Positions 6,601-13,070 of a stretch of DNA of 15,513 nt are shown here, piece after piece. Below the pieces are notes generated by a model, which saw nothing but the letters and a program-made list of their open reading frames with translations, searched no databases and was not told the DNA's origin. Made by a program: the position numbers and the translations under genes. This DNA comes from WVZL01 sp041862375. Its GTDB lineage: Bacteria > Acidobacteriota > Aminicenantia > Aminicenantales > Aminicenantaceae. The DNA lies in NCBI GenBank assembly GCA_041862375.1, contig JBGVTE010000132.1, positions 1 to 15,513 on the forward strand, written 5' to 3'. Positions within the stretch are counted from its first letter, which is position 1. Each line of letters opens with the position of its first letter.

Positions 6601-7887
6601 GAAGAAAAGCTCCTTAAGGCTATTTTTGGCGAAAAGGCCTTGGATGTCAAAGATGCCTCTCTGTATTGTTCTCCCGGAATAGAAGGAACAGTGATCGATG
6701 TGCGGATTTTCTCTCGTAGAGGAAGCGAGAAAGGAACTCGAGCTAAGACTATTGAAAAAGAAGAAATAACCAAGATGAAGAGAAATCTGGACGACGAAGT
6801 AAGCATACTTGAGGGTGAAAAATGGAGGAGGATAAAAAATATCCTGATCGGAGCAACTTTAGACAAAGAATATAAGGTTGGAAACAGAGTAATTCCAAAA
6901 GGGACGAAATTAAGTGAAACAATTCTAAATGAGTTAAATCCTGAAGAGTTACTTAAATTGAAATGTAAGCAGAATGCTGAAAGAGACAATAAAATGAGAG
7001 ATGTTGAAAAGAAAGTAAGACGTCAGATTGACGCCCTTAAAGCAATTTTCAAAGAAAAGGTTGAGGTTCTCAGAAAGGGGGATGAGCTTGCGCCAGGAGT
7101 TATCCAAGCTATAAAAGTATTCATAGCTATGAGGAGGAAGCTTTCAGTGGGAGATAAAGTTTCAGGCAGACATGGAAATAAAGGAATAATCGCAAAAATT
7201 GTTCCTGAAGAAGATATGCCTTTTCTTCCTGATGGTACTCCCGTGGACATTGTTTTGAATCCCTTGGGGGTGCCCTCAAGAATGAATGTTGGCCAAATTC
7301 TCGAGACGCATTTAGGATGGGCAGCTAAAAAGCTCGGCCTTTGGATCTCTTCCCCAGTATTTAACGGGATGACAGAAAAGGAAATAAAAGAACTCATGGA
7401 TAAAGCAGAACTACCGCCTTCAGGAAAAGTCCCCTTATTTGATGGTATTTCAGGAGAGCTCTTCGATCAGGAAGTTACAGTAGGATATATTTATATAATG
7501 AAACTTTATCATCTTGTTGATGATAAAATTCATTCACGCTCAACAGGTCCTTATTCTCTTATAACCCAGCAACCGCTGGGTGGGAAAGCCCAGTTTGGAG
7601 GGCAACGTTTTGGAGAAATGGAAGTATGGGCTCTGGAAGCTTATGGAGCTGCTTATACTCTTCAAGAGCTTCTGACAGCAAAATCAGATGACGTGGAAGG
7701 GAGAGCAAAAATATATGAGTCTATAGTAAAGGGAGATTTGGATTTCACTCCCGGTATTCCAGAATCAGTGAATGTTCTCATTCGTGAGCTTCAAAGTCTG
7801 TGTTTGAATGTAGAATTAGAAAAGGCAGAAAAGGAAGAAATTCTGCCTTGGGGTATTGATGTCCCCAAAATTCATAAAGGAGAATAG
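3607..7887 (+). CDS. rpoB: DNA-directed RNA polymerase subunit beta, with Cys-rich insertion
   Basis: RpoB forms one pincer of the polymerase and, with RpoC, the active site. All usual landmarks are present in its 1426 residues. The rifampicin-pocket block is GSSQLSQFMDQ (residues 564-574), with the pocket residues D573, H583 and S588 (E. coli D516, H526, S531). PIETPEGPNIGLI follows. The catalytic-site lysines K1184 and K1192 lie in GDK and HGNKG, and the C-terminal block includes GGQRFGEMEVWALEAYGAA. The start is ATG 3607 with GAGGGA (3590-3595) upstream. Numbering runs about 57 ahead of E. coli at the Rif region. This is explained by an insertion at about residues 82-142 carrying eight cysteines (84, 86, 99, 102, 118, 121, 132, 135), listed separately. 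A220 replaces Pro in the conserved RSPGVFF block. The gene ends 2 nt before rpoC. Confidence 0.98.
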   Translation: MLREKKNIYRERVDYSKIKTVFPMPDLLEIQRKFYAEFLQMELLPEERKEIGLQGAFKDIYPIKDFKETTELDFISYSIGNWECKCGRLKGVENSRAHCNGCGTLLPPDVELTEKEICPFCGAMKKIEIPICDHCGDKVGLKMKYSPVECLQKGYTYAIPLKIKVRLISWEKDPVSKAKRLKHIKEQEVYFGEIPLMTDKGTFIFNGIERAVVSQLQRSAGVFFRQGEGKGFYIAKIIPYRGAWVEFEYDSKNNLFVRLDRKKKFLATVFLRALGFGSDEEIFRLFYDVYKIFPENGKFYWELSEKLIGKSVGENIIDPKSKKIILQAKKKITRDAYNKLVELKVDKIPVAKRELKEAFSLSSIEDSVKANEEISEAQLQQVSGQKEPFEVFFPEKENIGNIISNTLKKDLRKDSNQALAEIYRKLRPGEPYTLESAHNLFHNLFFNPQKYNFSRIGRLKMNIKLDLDISLEEKILSSQDYVDVIKYLLRLRRGEGLVDDIDHLGNRRVRSVGELIENAFRIGLTRMERTVREKMIVSTDLASAMPQDLINSKPVLAALKEFFGSSQLSQFMDQINSLAEITHKRRLSALGPGGLSRERAGFEVRDIQASHYGRICPIETPEGPNIGLISSLSCYARVNEFGFVETPYRKVKNSRIIDYVKILHPGSSSYKIGDIITKDEIEKENRKLGKAKGKQLPVVEPYCFYLTAWQEEKYNIAQANARIDEEGYFLDEVITARQGGNFKSIPRDQIGYIDVSPKQLVSLSAALIPFLEHDDANRALMGSNMQRQAVPLLKPEAPLIGTGIEYLLAKGSKDVIECKRSGVVEFVDAERILIRVDEKEDAKEHDVGTDLYLLTKFLRTNQNTCINHRPIVRKGDNVEKSQILADSSCTDKGELSLGRNVLCAFMPWRGYNFEDAIIVSEKLIKEDIFSSIHIVEETIEARDTKLGPEEITRDIPNVPENLLGNLDENGIVRIGAQVSSGDILVGKVAPKGETQLSPEEKLLKAIFGEKALDVKDASLYCSPGIEGTVIDVRIFSRRGSEKGTRAKTIEKEEITKMKRNLDDEVSILEGEKWRRIKNILIGATLDKEYKVGNRVIPKGTKLSETILNELNPEELLKLKCKQNAERDNKMRDVEKKVRRQIDALKAIFKEKVEVLRKGDELAPGVIQAIKVFIAMRRKLSVGDKVSGRHGNKGIIAKIVPEEDMPFLPDGTPVDIVLNPLGVPSRMNVGQILETHLGWAAKKLGLWISSPVFNGMTEKEIKELMDKAELPPSGKVPLFDGISGELFDQEVTVGYIYIMKLYHLVDDKIHSRSTGPYSLITQQPLGGKAQFGGQRFGEMEVWALEAYGAAYTLQELLTAKSDDVEGRAKIYESIVKGDLDFTPGIPESVNVLIRELQSLCLNVELEKAEKEEILPWGIDVPKIHKGE
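3850..4032 (+). other. Double zinc-ribbon-like insertion in RpoB
   Basis: Codons for RpoB residues about 82-142 do not align with the standard beta sequence. In ordinary beta the block SYRLGEP leads almost directly into the QEC...TYSAPL block; here these flanks are split (SYSIGN before, SPVECLQKGYTYAIPL after). The insert has the pattern C84-x-C86-G-x12-C99-x2-C102-G, then C118-x2-C121-G-x10-C132-x2-C135-G. These are two four-cysteine units of the kind that bind structural zinc. The first unit has the same spacing as the RpoC N-terminal zinc-binding domain (C68, C70, C83, C86). It falls in the beta1/protrusion part of the subunit. Zinc binding and function are inferred. Confidence 0.8.
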
Positions 7888-7889
7888 CG

Positions 7890-10800
7890 ATGGATGAAAG
7901 GCAATCCATTGGAGGAAAACCAAGAGTCGATTTCGACCGGGTTAGAATCAGTATCGCCTCTCCAGAAAAAATAAAGAGCTGGTCTTGGGGAGAGGTTACT
8001 AAGCCGGAAACTATTAATTATCGAACGTTCAAACCAGAGAAAGATGGCCTCTTTTGTTCAAAAATATTCGGTCCCATAAACGATTATGAATGTCTCTGCG
8101 GAAAATATAAGAGGATGAAATACCGCGGCATTATTTGTGAACGCTGTGGAGTTGAAGTAACTAAGTCAAAAGTTCGTCGCGAACGCATGGGCAATATTCA
8201 ATTAGCTTCTCCTGTTGCTCATATCTGGTTTTTTAAAGGCACACCGAGTCGGATAGGACTAGTGCTTGATCTTTCAATCAAAGACCTTGAGAAAGTACTT
8301 TATTTTGAATCTTACATTGTTGTTAATCCTGGAGATACGCCTCTTCGGGAAAATCAACTTCTTAATGAAGAAGAATACAAAGATGCACAAGAAAAACATG
8401 GAGATAAATTTTTAGCTTCTATCGGTGCAGAAGCTATTAAAATATTACTGGAGAGAATTGAGATCAATAAAGAAGCTGACCGGCTGAGAAAGCTGATGAA
8501 GAAGGAAACTTCCCAGCAGAGGAAGCTCCGCTATGCCAAAAGATTAAGGGTTTTTACAGCTTTAAAGAAATCGGGTAACCGCGCCGATTGGATGATACTC
8601 GATGTTATTCCTGTTATTCCTCCCGATCTAAGACCTTTGGTCAGGTTAGACGGAGGGCGTTTCGCTACATCTGACTTGAATGACTTATACCGAAGAGTAA
8701 TAAATCGGAACAATCGATTGAAAAAGCTCATAGAACTCAAAGCTCCTGAGCTTATTATCCGCAATGAAAAGAGGATGCTTCAAGAAGCAGTAGACGCCCT
8801 CTTTGATAATGGAAAAAGAGGGAGGATTCATCTGGGAGCAAACCGCAGGCCTTTGAAATCTTTATCCGAAGCTTTAAGAGGAAAACAGGGGCGCTTTCGT
8901 CAGAACCTGTTAGGAAAACGTGTTGATTATTCAGGAAGGTCGGTTATTGTTGTGGGACCAGAACTCAAGCTACAACAATGTGGACTTCCCAAGAAAATGG
9001 CTTTGGAGCTATTTAAGCCTTTTATTTTCCATAAATTGGAAAAAGAAGGCCTTGTGCCCAGTGTCAAAGTTGCGCGCGAATGGCATGAACAGGAGAAGCC
9101 AGAAGTTTGGGATTATCTGGAGGAGGTTGTTAAAGAGCATCCAATTTTGTTAAATCGAGCGCCTACACTCCATCGTTTAGGAATTCAAGCTTTTGAACCA
9201 GTGTTAATCGAAGGTAAAGCTATTCAGATCCATCCTTTGGTCTGTGCGGCCTTCAATGCTGATTTTGATGGAGATCAAATGGCGGTTCACATTCCTCTCT
9301 CAGTAGAGGCCCAAGTTGAGGCTCAAACTTTGATGCTTTCTACACATAATATACTTTCTCCTGCTCATGGAAGACCGCTTGCTATCCCCAGTCAGGATAT
9401 GGTTTTGGGTTGTTACTACCTAACTTTGGAGAAAAAGGGAGAAAGAGGAGAAGGAAGGATTTTTTCATCCTTCGATGAAGTTTTATTAGCCTTGGAAAGT
9501 AAGAAAGTCGCCCTTCATACACAAATAAAGGTAAGGTTTAACGGACCATTCATGAATTTATCTACGTTTTATGATGATCAAGCAATCATGTCCTGTCCCA
9601 TAACTAATATCGATAATAAACTCGTTGAGACAACGCCAGGTCGTATTATGTTCAATAATATCCTTCCTGATGTAGTTCCTTTCATCAACGGCTTGCTCAG
9701 GAAAAAAGGCTTAGAGAATTTAGTATATTATACGTATTTAAAAGTTGGCCTTTCTTCTACCATAGAAATGCTTGATAATATGAAGGAAGTGGGTTTCAAT
9801 CATTCCACTCAAGCTGGATTTTCCCTTGGAATTGATGATTTTATCATCCCTAAAGAGAAAGCGAGTTTAGTAGAAAAGGCCGAGAAAGAAGTCAGAAAGA
9901 TTGAAAGCCTATATCGAGATGGGACAATTTCATCGGGAGAGCGGTTTAACAGAGTTGTGGAAATATGGGGTTCCGTTACTGACAAAGTCTCCAATGCTAT
10001 GTTTGATGAGATGAAAAGAGTAAGTTTTGAGGAAAAACAGCTCAATCCCTTGTTTGTCATGGCTGATTCTGGATCAAGAGGCAATAAACAGCAGATCCGC
10101 CAGTTAGCTGGCATGAGAGGTTTAATGAGTAAACCCTCAGGTGAAATCATTGAAACTCCTATTATCTCTAATTTACGAGAAGGGCTTAATGTCATTCAAT
10201 ATTTTATCTCCACTCATGGAGCACGTAAGGGTTTAGCTGACACAGCTTTGAAAACAGCTAACTCAGGCTACCTCACCCGAAAACTCGTGGATGTTTCTCA
10301 AGAAGTTATTGTTGACGAATATGATTGTGGTGCTCTGAAAGGAAGCAATATAACCGCTATTGTTGAAAACGGAGAAATCATCGAGGACTTTGAAGACAGA
10401 ATAATAGGTCGTATTTCTTTAGAAAGGGTGCTCCATCCTGACACAAATGAGGTAATAGTAGATATGAATGAAGAAATAACTGAGGAAATTGCCCAGCAAC
10501 TCCAGGATGTGGGTATTGAAAGGGTGAAAATACGTTCTGTCTTGACCTGTGAATCAAGAAGAGGAGTCTGCCAGCTTTGTTATGGGCGTGATATGGCAAG
10601 TGGTTCTATCGTAGAACTTGGGGAGGCAGCGGGTATAATAGCTGCACAATCCATTGGAGAGCCGGGTACTCAGCTGACAATGAGGACTTTCCATATAGGT
10701 GGAATTGCCCTGAGAGGAGCTGAGATATCCAAACTTGAAGCCAAAAATGATGGAATCGTCAAGTTTAATAATCTAAAGTATGTTATTAATAAAGAAAGCT

Positions 10801-12014
10801 CTTTAATTGTAGTTAACCGAAACGCTAACATCGCAATTCTTGACCATCGTGGAAGAGAAGTAGAACACTATCAAGTACCGTATGGAGCTAAAATTCTGGT
10901 TAAGGATGGAGAACAAATAAAAGCGCGTCAGGCATTTATTGAGTGGGATCCTTTTAGTACTTTCATTCTGACGGAAGAGTCTGGAATAGTACATTTTCAT
11001 GATGTAGTTCTTGGAGTCACCATGGAAGAAGTCCAAGATGAATTTACTGGATTAATCACTCAAGTTATAGCTGAGCCGAGAGATGAGAAAAAGCAGCCTC
11101 AAATCATAATAAAAGATAAGAATAATAAGGTTCTCAAGAAGTATTTCCTTCCTTCTGGAGCAAATTTAGAGGTCAAAGATAAAGATAAAGTATATGCTGG
11201 TGATATTATGGCCAAGATACCTAGAGAAGTTGCGCGAACTAAAGATATTACGGGAGGTTTGCCTCGAGCTGAAGAACTTTTTGAGGCTAGAAGGCCCAAG
11301 GTGCCTGCTGTCATTTCGGAAATTGATGGAGTAGCTGAGTATGGAGGCCTCGTGAGAGGCTACAGAAAGATTATCATCCAGAGTGAGAAAGGTGGAGAGA
11401 AAGAATACTTAATCCCCAAAGGAGCTCATATAAGCGTAGGTGAGGGAGAAAAAATAAAAGCTGGTACGTCCTTAATGGATGGTTCTATTAATCCTCATGA
11501 CATCCTGAAAGTCTTGGGTGAGAAAGAACTAGCTGAATATCTTTTGCGAGAAATTCAGGCAGTTTACAGACTCCAAGGTGTATCAATAAATGACAAGCAT
11601 ATTGAAATCGTTATTCGTCAGATGCTTCGATGGGTAAAAGTAGAAGAAGTGGGCGATACAGAGTTCTTAGTAGATGAACAGGTTGATAAGTTTGTTTTTC
11701 AGAGTGAAAATGAAAAAGTCATTAAAAAAGGAAAAAAGCCTGCCAAAGCAAGGCCTCTCCTTCTAGGAATTACTAAAAGTGCCTTAAGTACAGAGAGTTT
11801 CATTGCTGCGGCTTCATTCCAGGAGACAACCCGGGTTTTAACAGAGGCAAGCTTGTATGGAAAAGTAGATCATTTAAGGAGGCTGAAGGAGAATATAATC
11901 ATGGGGCGTCTTATTCCTGCTGGAACCGGCTACAAATTCTACCGCGATGTGGAGCTGAAAGAAGGGAAAGAAGAGAAAAAAGAAGAAGAGATTGAGGCTC
12001 AAATAAGAAACTAG
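7890..12014 (+). CDS. rpoC: DNA-directed RNA polymerase subunit beta'
   Basis: RpoC carries the catalytic magnesium site and the clamp. The 1374-residue protein has the N-terminal zinc-binding domain (C68, C70, C83, C86). The catalytic loop NADFDGDQMAVH spans residues 456-467, with D458, D460 and D462 holding Mg. The bridge-helix block STHGARKGLADTALKTANSG begins at residue 774. The second zinc site is formed by C813, C887, C894 and C897, and the trigger-loop residues M931, R932 and H935 lie in TMRTFHIGG. These positions are within a few residues of E. coli numbering. Repeated sandwich-barrel-like segments with GAKILVKDGE and GANLEVKDKDKV lie between the trigger-loop block and the C-terminus. 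The C-terminus is a Lys/Glu-rich tail. ATG 7890 is preceded by AAAGGAGAA (7876-7884) and starts 2 nt after the rpoB stop, so the two are co-translated. A terminator-like hairpin follows the TAG. Confidence 0.99.
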   Translation: MDERQSIGGKPRVDFDRVRISIASPEKIKSWSWGEVTKPETINYRTFKPEKDGLFCSKIFGPINDYECLCGKYKRMKYRGIICERCGVEVTKSKVRRERMGNIQLASPVAHIWFFKGTPSRIGLVLDLSIKDLEKVLYFESYIVVNPGDTPLRENQLLNEEEYKDAQEKHGDKFLASIGAEAIKILLERIEINKEADRLRKLMKKETSQQRKLRYAKRLRVFTALKKSGNRADWMILDVIPVIPPDLRPLVRLDGGRFATSDLNDLYRRVINRNNRLKKLIELKAPELIIRNEKRMLQEAVDALFDNGKRGRIHLGANRRPLKSLSEALRGKQGRFRQNLLGKRVDYSGRSVIVVGPELKLQQCGLPKKMALELFKPFIFHKLEKEGLVPSVKVAREWHEQEKPEVWDYLEEVVKEHPILLNRAPTLHRLGIQAFEPVLIEGKAIQIHPLVCAAFNADFDGDQMAVHIPLSVEAQVEAQTLMLSTHNILSPAHGRPLAIPSQDMVLGCYYLTLEKKGERGEGRIFSSFDEVLLALESKKVALHTQIKVRFNGPFMNLSTFYDDQAIMSCPITNIDNKLVETTPGRIMFNNILPDVVPFINGLLRKKGLENLVYYTYLKVGLSSTIEMLDNMKEVGFNHSTQAGFSLGIDDFIIPKEKASLVEKAEKEVRKIESLYRDGTISSGERFNRVVEIWGSVTDKVSNAMFDEMKRVSFEEKQLNPLFVMADSGSRGNKQQIRQLAGMRGLMSKPSGEIIETPIISNLREGLNVIQYFISTHGARKGLADTALKTANSGYLTRKLVDVSQEVIVDEYDCGALKGSNITAIVENGEIIEDFEDRIIGRISLERVLHPDTNEVIVDMNEEITEEIAQQLQDVGIERVKIRSVLTCESRRGVCQLCYGRDMASGSIVELGEAAGIIAAQSIGEPGTQLTMRTFHIGGIALRGAEISKLEAKNDGIVKFNNLKYVINKESSLIVVNRNANIAILDHRGREVEHYQVPYGAKILVKDGEQIKARQAFIEWDPFSTFILTEESGIVHFHDVVLGVTMEEVQDEFTGLITQVIAEPRDEKKQPQIIIKDKNNKVLKKYFLPSGANLEVKDKDKVYAGDIMAKIPREVARTKDITGGLPRAEELFEARRPKVPAVISEIDGVAEYGGLVRGYRKIIIQSEKGGEKEYLIPKGAHISVGEGEKIKAGTSLMDGSINPHDILKVLGEKELAEYLLREIQAVYRLQGVSINDKHIEIVIRQMLRWVKVEEVGDTEFLVDEQVDKFVFQSENEKVIKKGKKPAKARPLLLGITKSALSTESFIAAASFQETTRVLTEASLYGKVDHLRRLKENIIMGRLIPAGTGYKFYRDVELKEGKEEKKEEEIEAQIRN

Positions 12015-12019
12015 TTTTT

Positions 12020-12061
12020 GTGCTAAGTCACTCAAAATTCTTGACATAGCACTTAGTTTTT
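12020..12061 (+). terminator. Candidate intrinsic terminator after rpoC
   Basis: GTGCTA (12020-12025) pairs with TAGCAC (12047-12052). Inside that, GTCA (12027-12030) pairs with TGAC (12042-12045), with one A/A mismatch and an 11-nt loop. TTAGTTTTTG follows, so the T-run begins about four bases after the stem. The position, 6 nt after the rpoC stop, fits the end of the rpoBC transcript. The stem is only moderately GC-rich and an alternative pairing (CTAAGT with ACTTAG) exists, so efficiency is uncertain. It physically overlaps the rpsL promoter. Confidence 0.45.
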
Positions 12062-12069
12062 GTTATCAT
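12041..12069 (+). promoter_or_regulatory. Sigma70-type promoter of the rpsL-rpsG-fusA operon
   Basis: A perfect -35 box TTGACA (12041-12046) is followed by an exact 17-nt spacer and a -10 box TATCAT (12064-12069), five of six bases matching consensus. Transcription would start near 12076-12077, giving a leader of about 70 nt before the rpsL start. It is the best promoter visible in the window and lies where a str operon promoter is expected, between rpoC and rpsL. The -35 box sits inside the 3' arm of the rpoC terminator candidate. Confidence 0.8.
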
Positions 12070-12081
12070 CCACACATTCGT

Positions 12082-12128
12082 TCCGCTAAAATTTTATACG
12101 TGGAGCGGATAAATTTTTAATTTTTTTT
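12082..12128 (+). promoter_or_regulatory. rpsL leader hairpin with T-rich tract (possible attenuator)
   Basis: TCCGCT (12082-12087) pairs with AGCGGA (12104-12109) across a 16-nt AT-rich loop. This is followed by a T-rich stretch ending in eight consecutive Ts (12121-12128), just before the rpsL ribosome-binding site (12131-12140). The shape is that of a short terminator placed inside the transcript leader, which could attenuate the str operon. It could equally be a stabilising 5' hairpin, or a second terminator for read-through from rpoC. The stem is only 6 bp, so this is tentative. Confidence 0.4.
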
Positions 12129-12144
12129 ATAAAGGAGAGAATTA

Positions 12145-12534
12145 TTGCCGACTGTCAATCAGTTAGTAAGAAAAGGCAGATTAGCTAAAAAATATAAGAG
12201 CAAATCTCCTGCGCTGGAAAGATCTCCTCAAAAACGAGGAGTCTGTACAAGAGTGTTTACAACAACACCAAAAAAGCCTAATTCAGCCATGCGAAAAGTG
12301 GCTAGGATTAGATTGACTAATAACATAGAAGTAACTGGATATATTCCTGGAATAGGACATAATTTGCAGGAACACTCGATTGTTCTCATAAGAGGAGGTC
12401 GAGTTAAAGACTTGCCAGGGGTTCGCTACCATGTTATTCGAGGGACTCTAGACTGTGAAGGAGTGGAAAACAGAATGAGGGGTAGGTCTAAATACGGATC
12501 TAAAAAACCTAAGGAGAAAAGAATCTCTGCATAG
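12145..12534 (+). CDS. rpsL: 30S ribosomal protein S12 (TTG start)
   Basis: S12 lies at the decoding centre and controls tRNA selection accuracy. The start is TTG 12145, which gives the canonical MPTVNQLVRKGR. No in-frame ATG or GTG lies near it, and the next Met is residue 49. The Shine-Dalgarno GGAG (12134-12137) is 7 nt away. The 129 residues include CTRVFTTTPKKPNSAMRK (residues 34-51), with K43 and K44, and GGRVKDLPGVRYH (84-96), with K88 and D89. These are the two loops where streptomycin-resistance and error-restrictive changes occur; both are wild type here. D89 is the equivalent of the residue methylthiolated in E. coli. It is first in the rpsL-rpsG-fusA operon, driven by the promoter at 12041-12069, and is followed 11 nt later by rpsG. 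Confidence 0.98.
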   Translation: MPTVNQLVRKGRLAKKYKSKSPALERSPQKRGVCTRVFTTTPKKPNSAMRKVARIRLTNNIEVTGYIPGIGHNLQEHSIVLIRGGRVKDLPGVRYHVIRGTLDCEGVENRMRGRSKYGSKKPKEKRISA

Positions 12535-12545
12535 AGGAGATGTGG

Positions 12546-13016
12546 ATGCCCAGAAGAGGAACAGTAAAAAAGCGGAAATTGCAGTCCGATTCATTTTACA
12601 ATAGTACTCTGATTTCAAAATTTATAAATGTTGTTTTGAAGAAAGGAAAGAAGAGCGTAGCTGAGAAGGTAGTTTATACCTCAATGGAGCAAGTTAAGAA
12701 GAAAACAAAGGAAGATCCTCTTAAAGTATTTGAAAAAGCTGTAGAGAATGTAAGACCAGTCCTCGAAACTAAGTCGAGGAGAGTAGGAGGAGCAACATAC
12801 CAGGTTCCAGTTGAAGTGCCGTTTAACCGTTCGACCTCCTTGGCAGTGAGATGGCTCGTTAGGTATGCCCTGGATAGAAGCGGCAAAAGTATGGAAGAAA
12901 AACTTGCTGCAGAAATCATTGATGCTGTAAACAATCGAGGTGGCGCAGTCAAGAAAAAAGACGATACCCATAAAATGGCTGAATCCAACAGAGCTTTTGC
13001 TCATTATAGATGGTAG
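12546..13016 (+). CDS. rpsG: 30S ribosomal protein S7
   Basis: S7 is a primary 16S rRNA-binding protein that nucleates assembly of the 30S head and lies near the E site. I choose ATG 12546, which gives the canonical MPRRGTVKKR and 156 residues, the standard length. An in-frame ATG at 12540 would add Met-Trp but abuts the AGGAG (12535-12539), while 12546 has 6 nt spacing. The family motifs are KSVAEKVVY, the block RRVGGATYQVPVEVPFNR (about residues 77-94), and the C-terminal KKDDTHKMAESNRAFAHYRW. In E. coli S7 represses the str operon by binding the S12-S7 spacer. Here that spacer is only 11 nt, so the mechanism is unlikely to be conserved in that form. fusA follows after 54 nt. Confidence 0.98.
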   Translation: MPRRGTVKKRKLQSDSFYNSTLISKFINVVLKKGKKSVAEKVVYTSMEQVKKKTKEDPLKVFEKAVENVRPVLETKSRRVGGATYQVPVEVPFNRSTSLAVRWLVRYALDRSGKSMEEKLAAEIIDAVNNRGGAVKKKDDTHKMAESNRAFAHYRW

Positions 13017-13070
13017 ACTTCTTCGAGAGACTGAAGAATTTAACAAGAAATATGATGGAGAGAAGGATTG

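Noticed and set aside
6588..7397. Antisense ORFs of 133 and 124 residues inside rpoB
   Set aside because: Their positions coincide with highly conserved beta regions read in the correct frame; the translations look like low-complexity shadow sequence.
12540..12545. ATG 12540 as the start of rpsG
   Set aside because: It abuts the AGGAG and adds Met-Trp; ATG 12546 gives MPRRG and the standard 156 residues.
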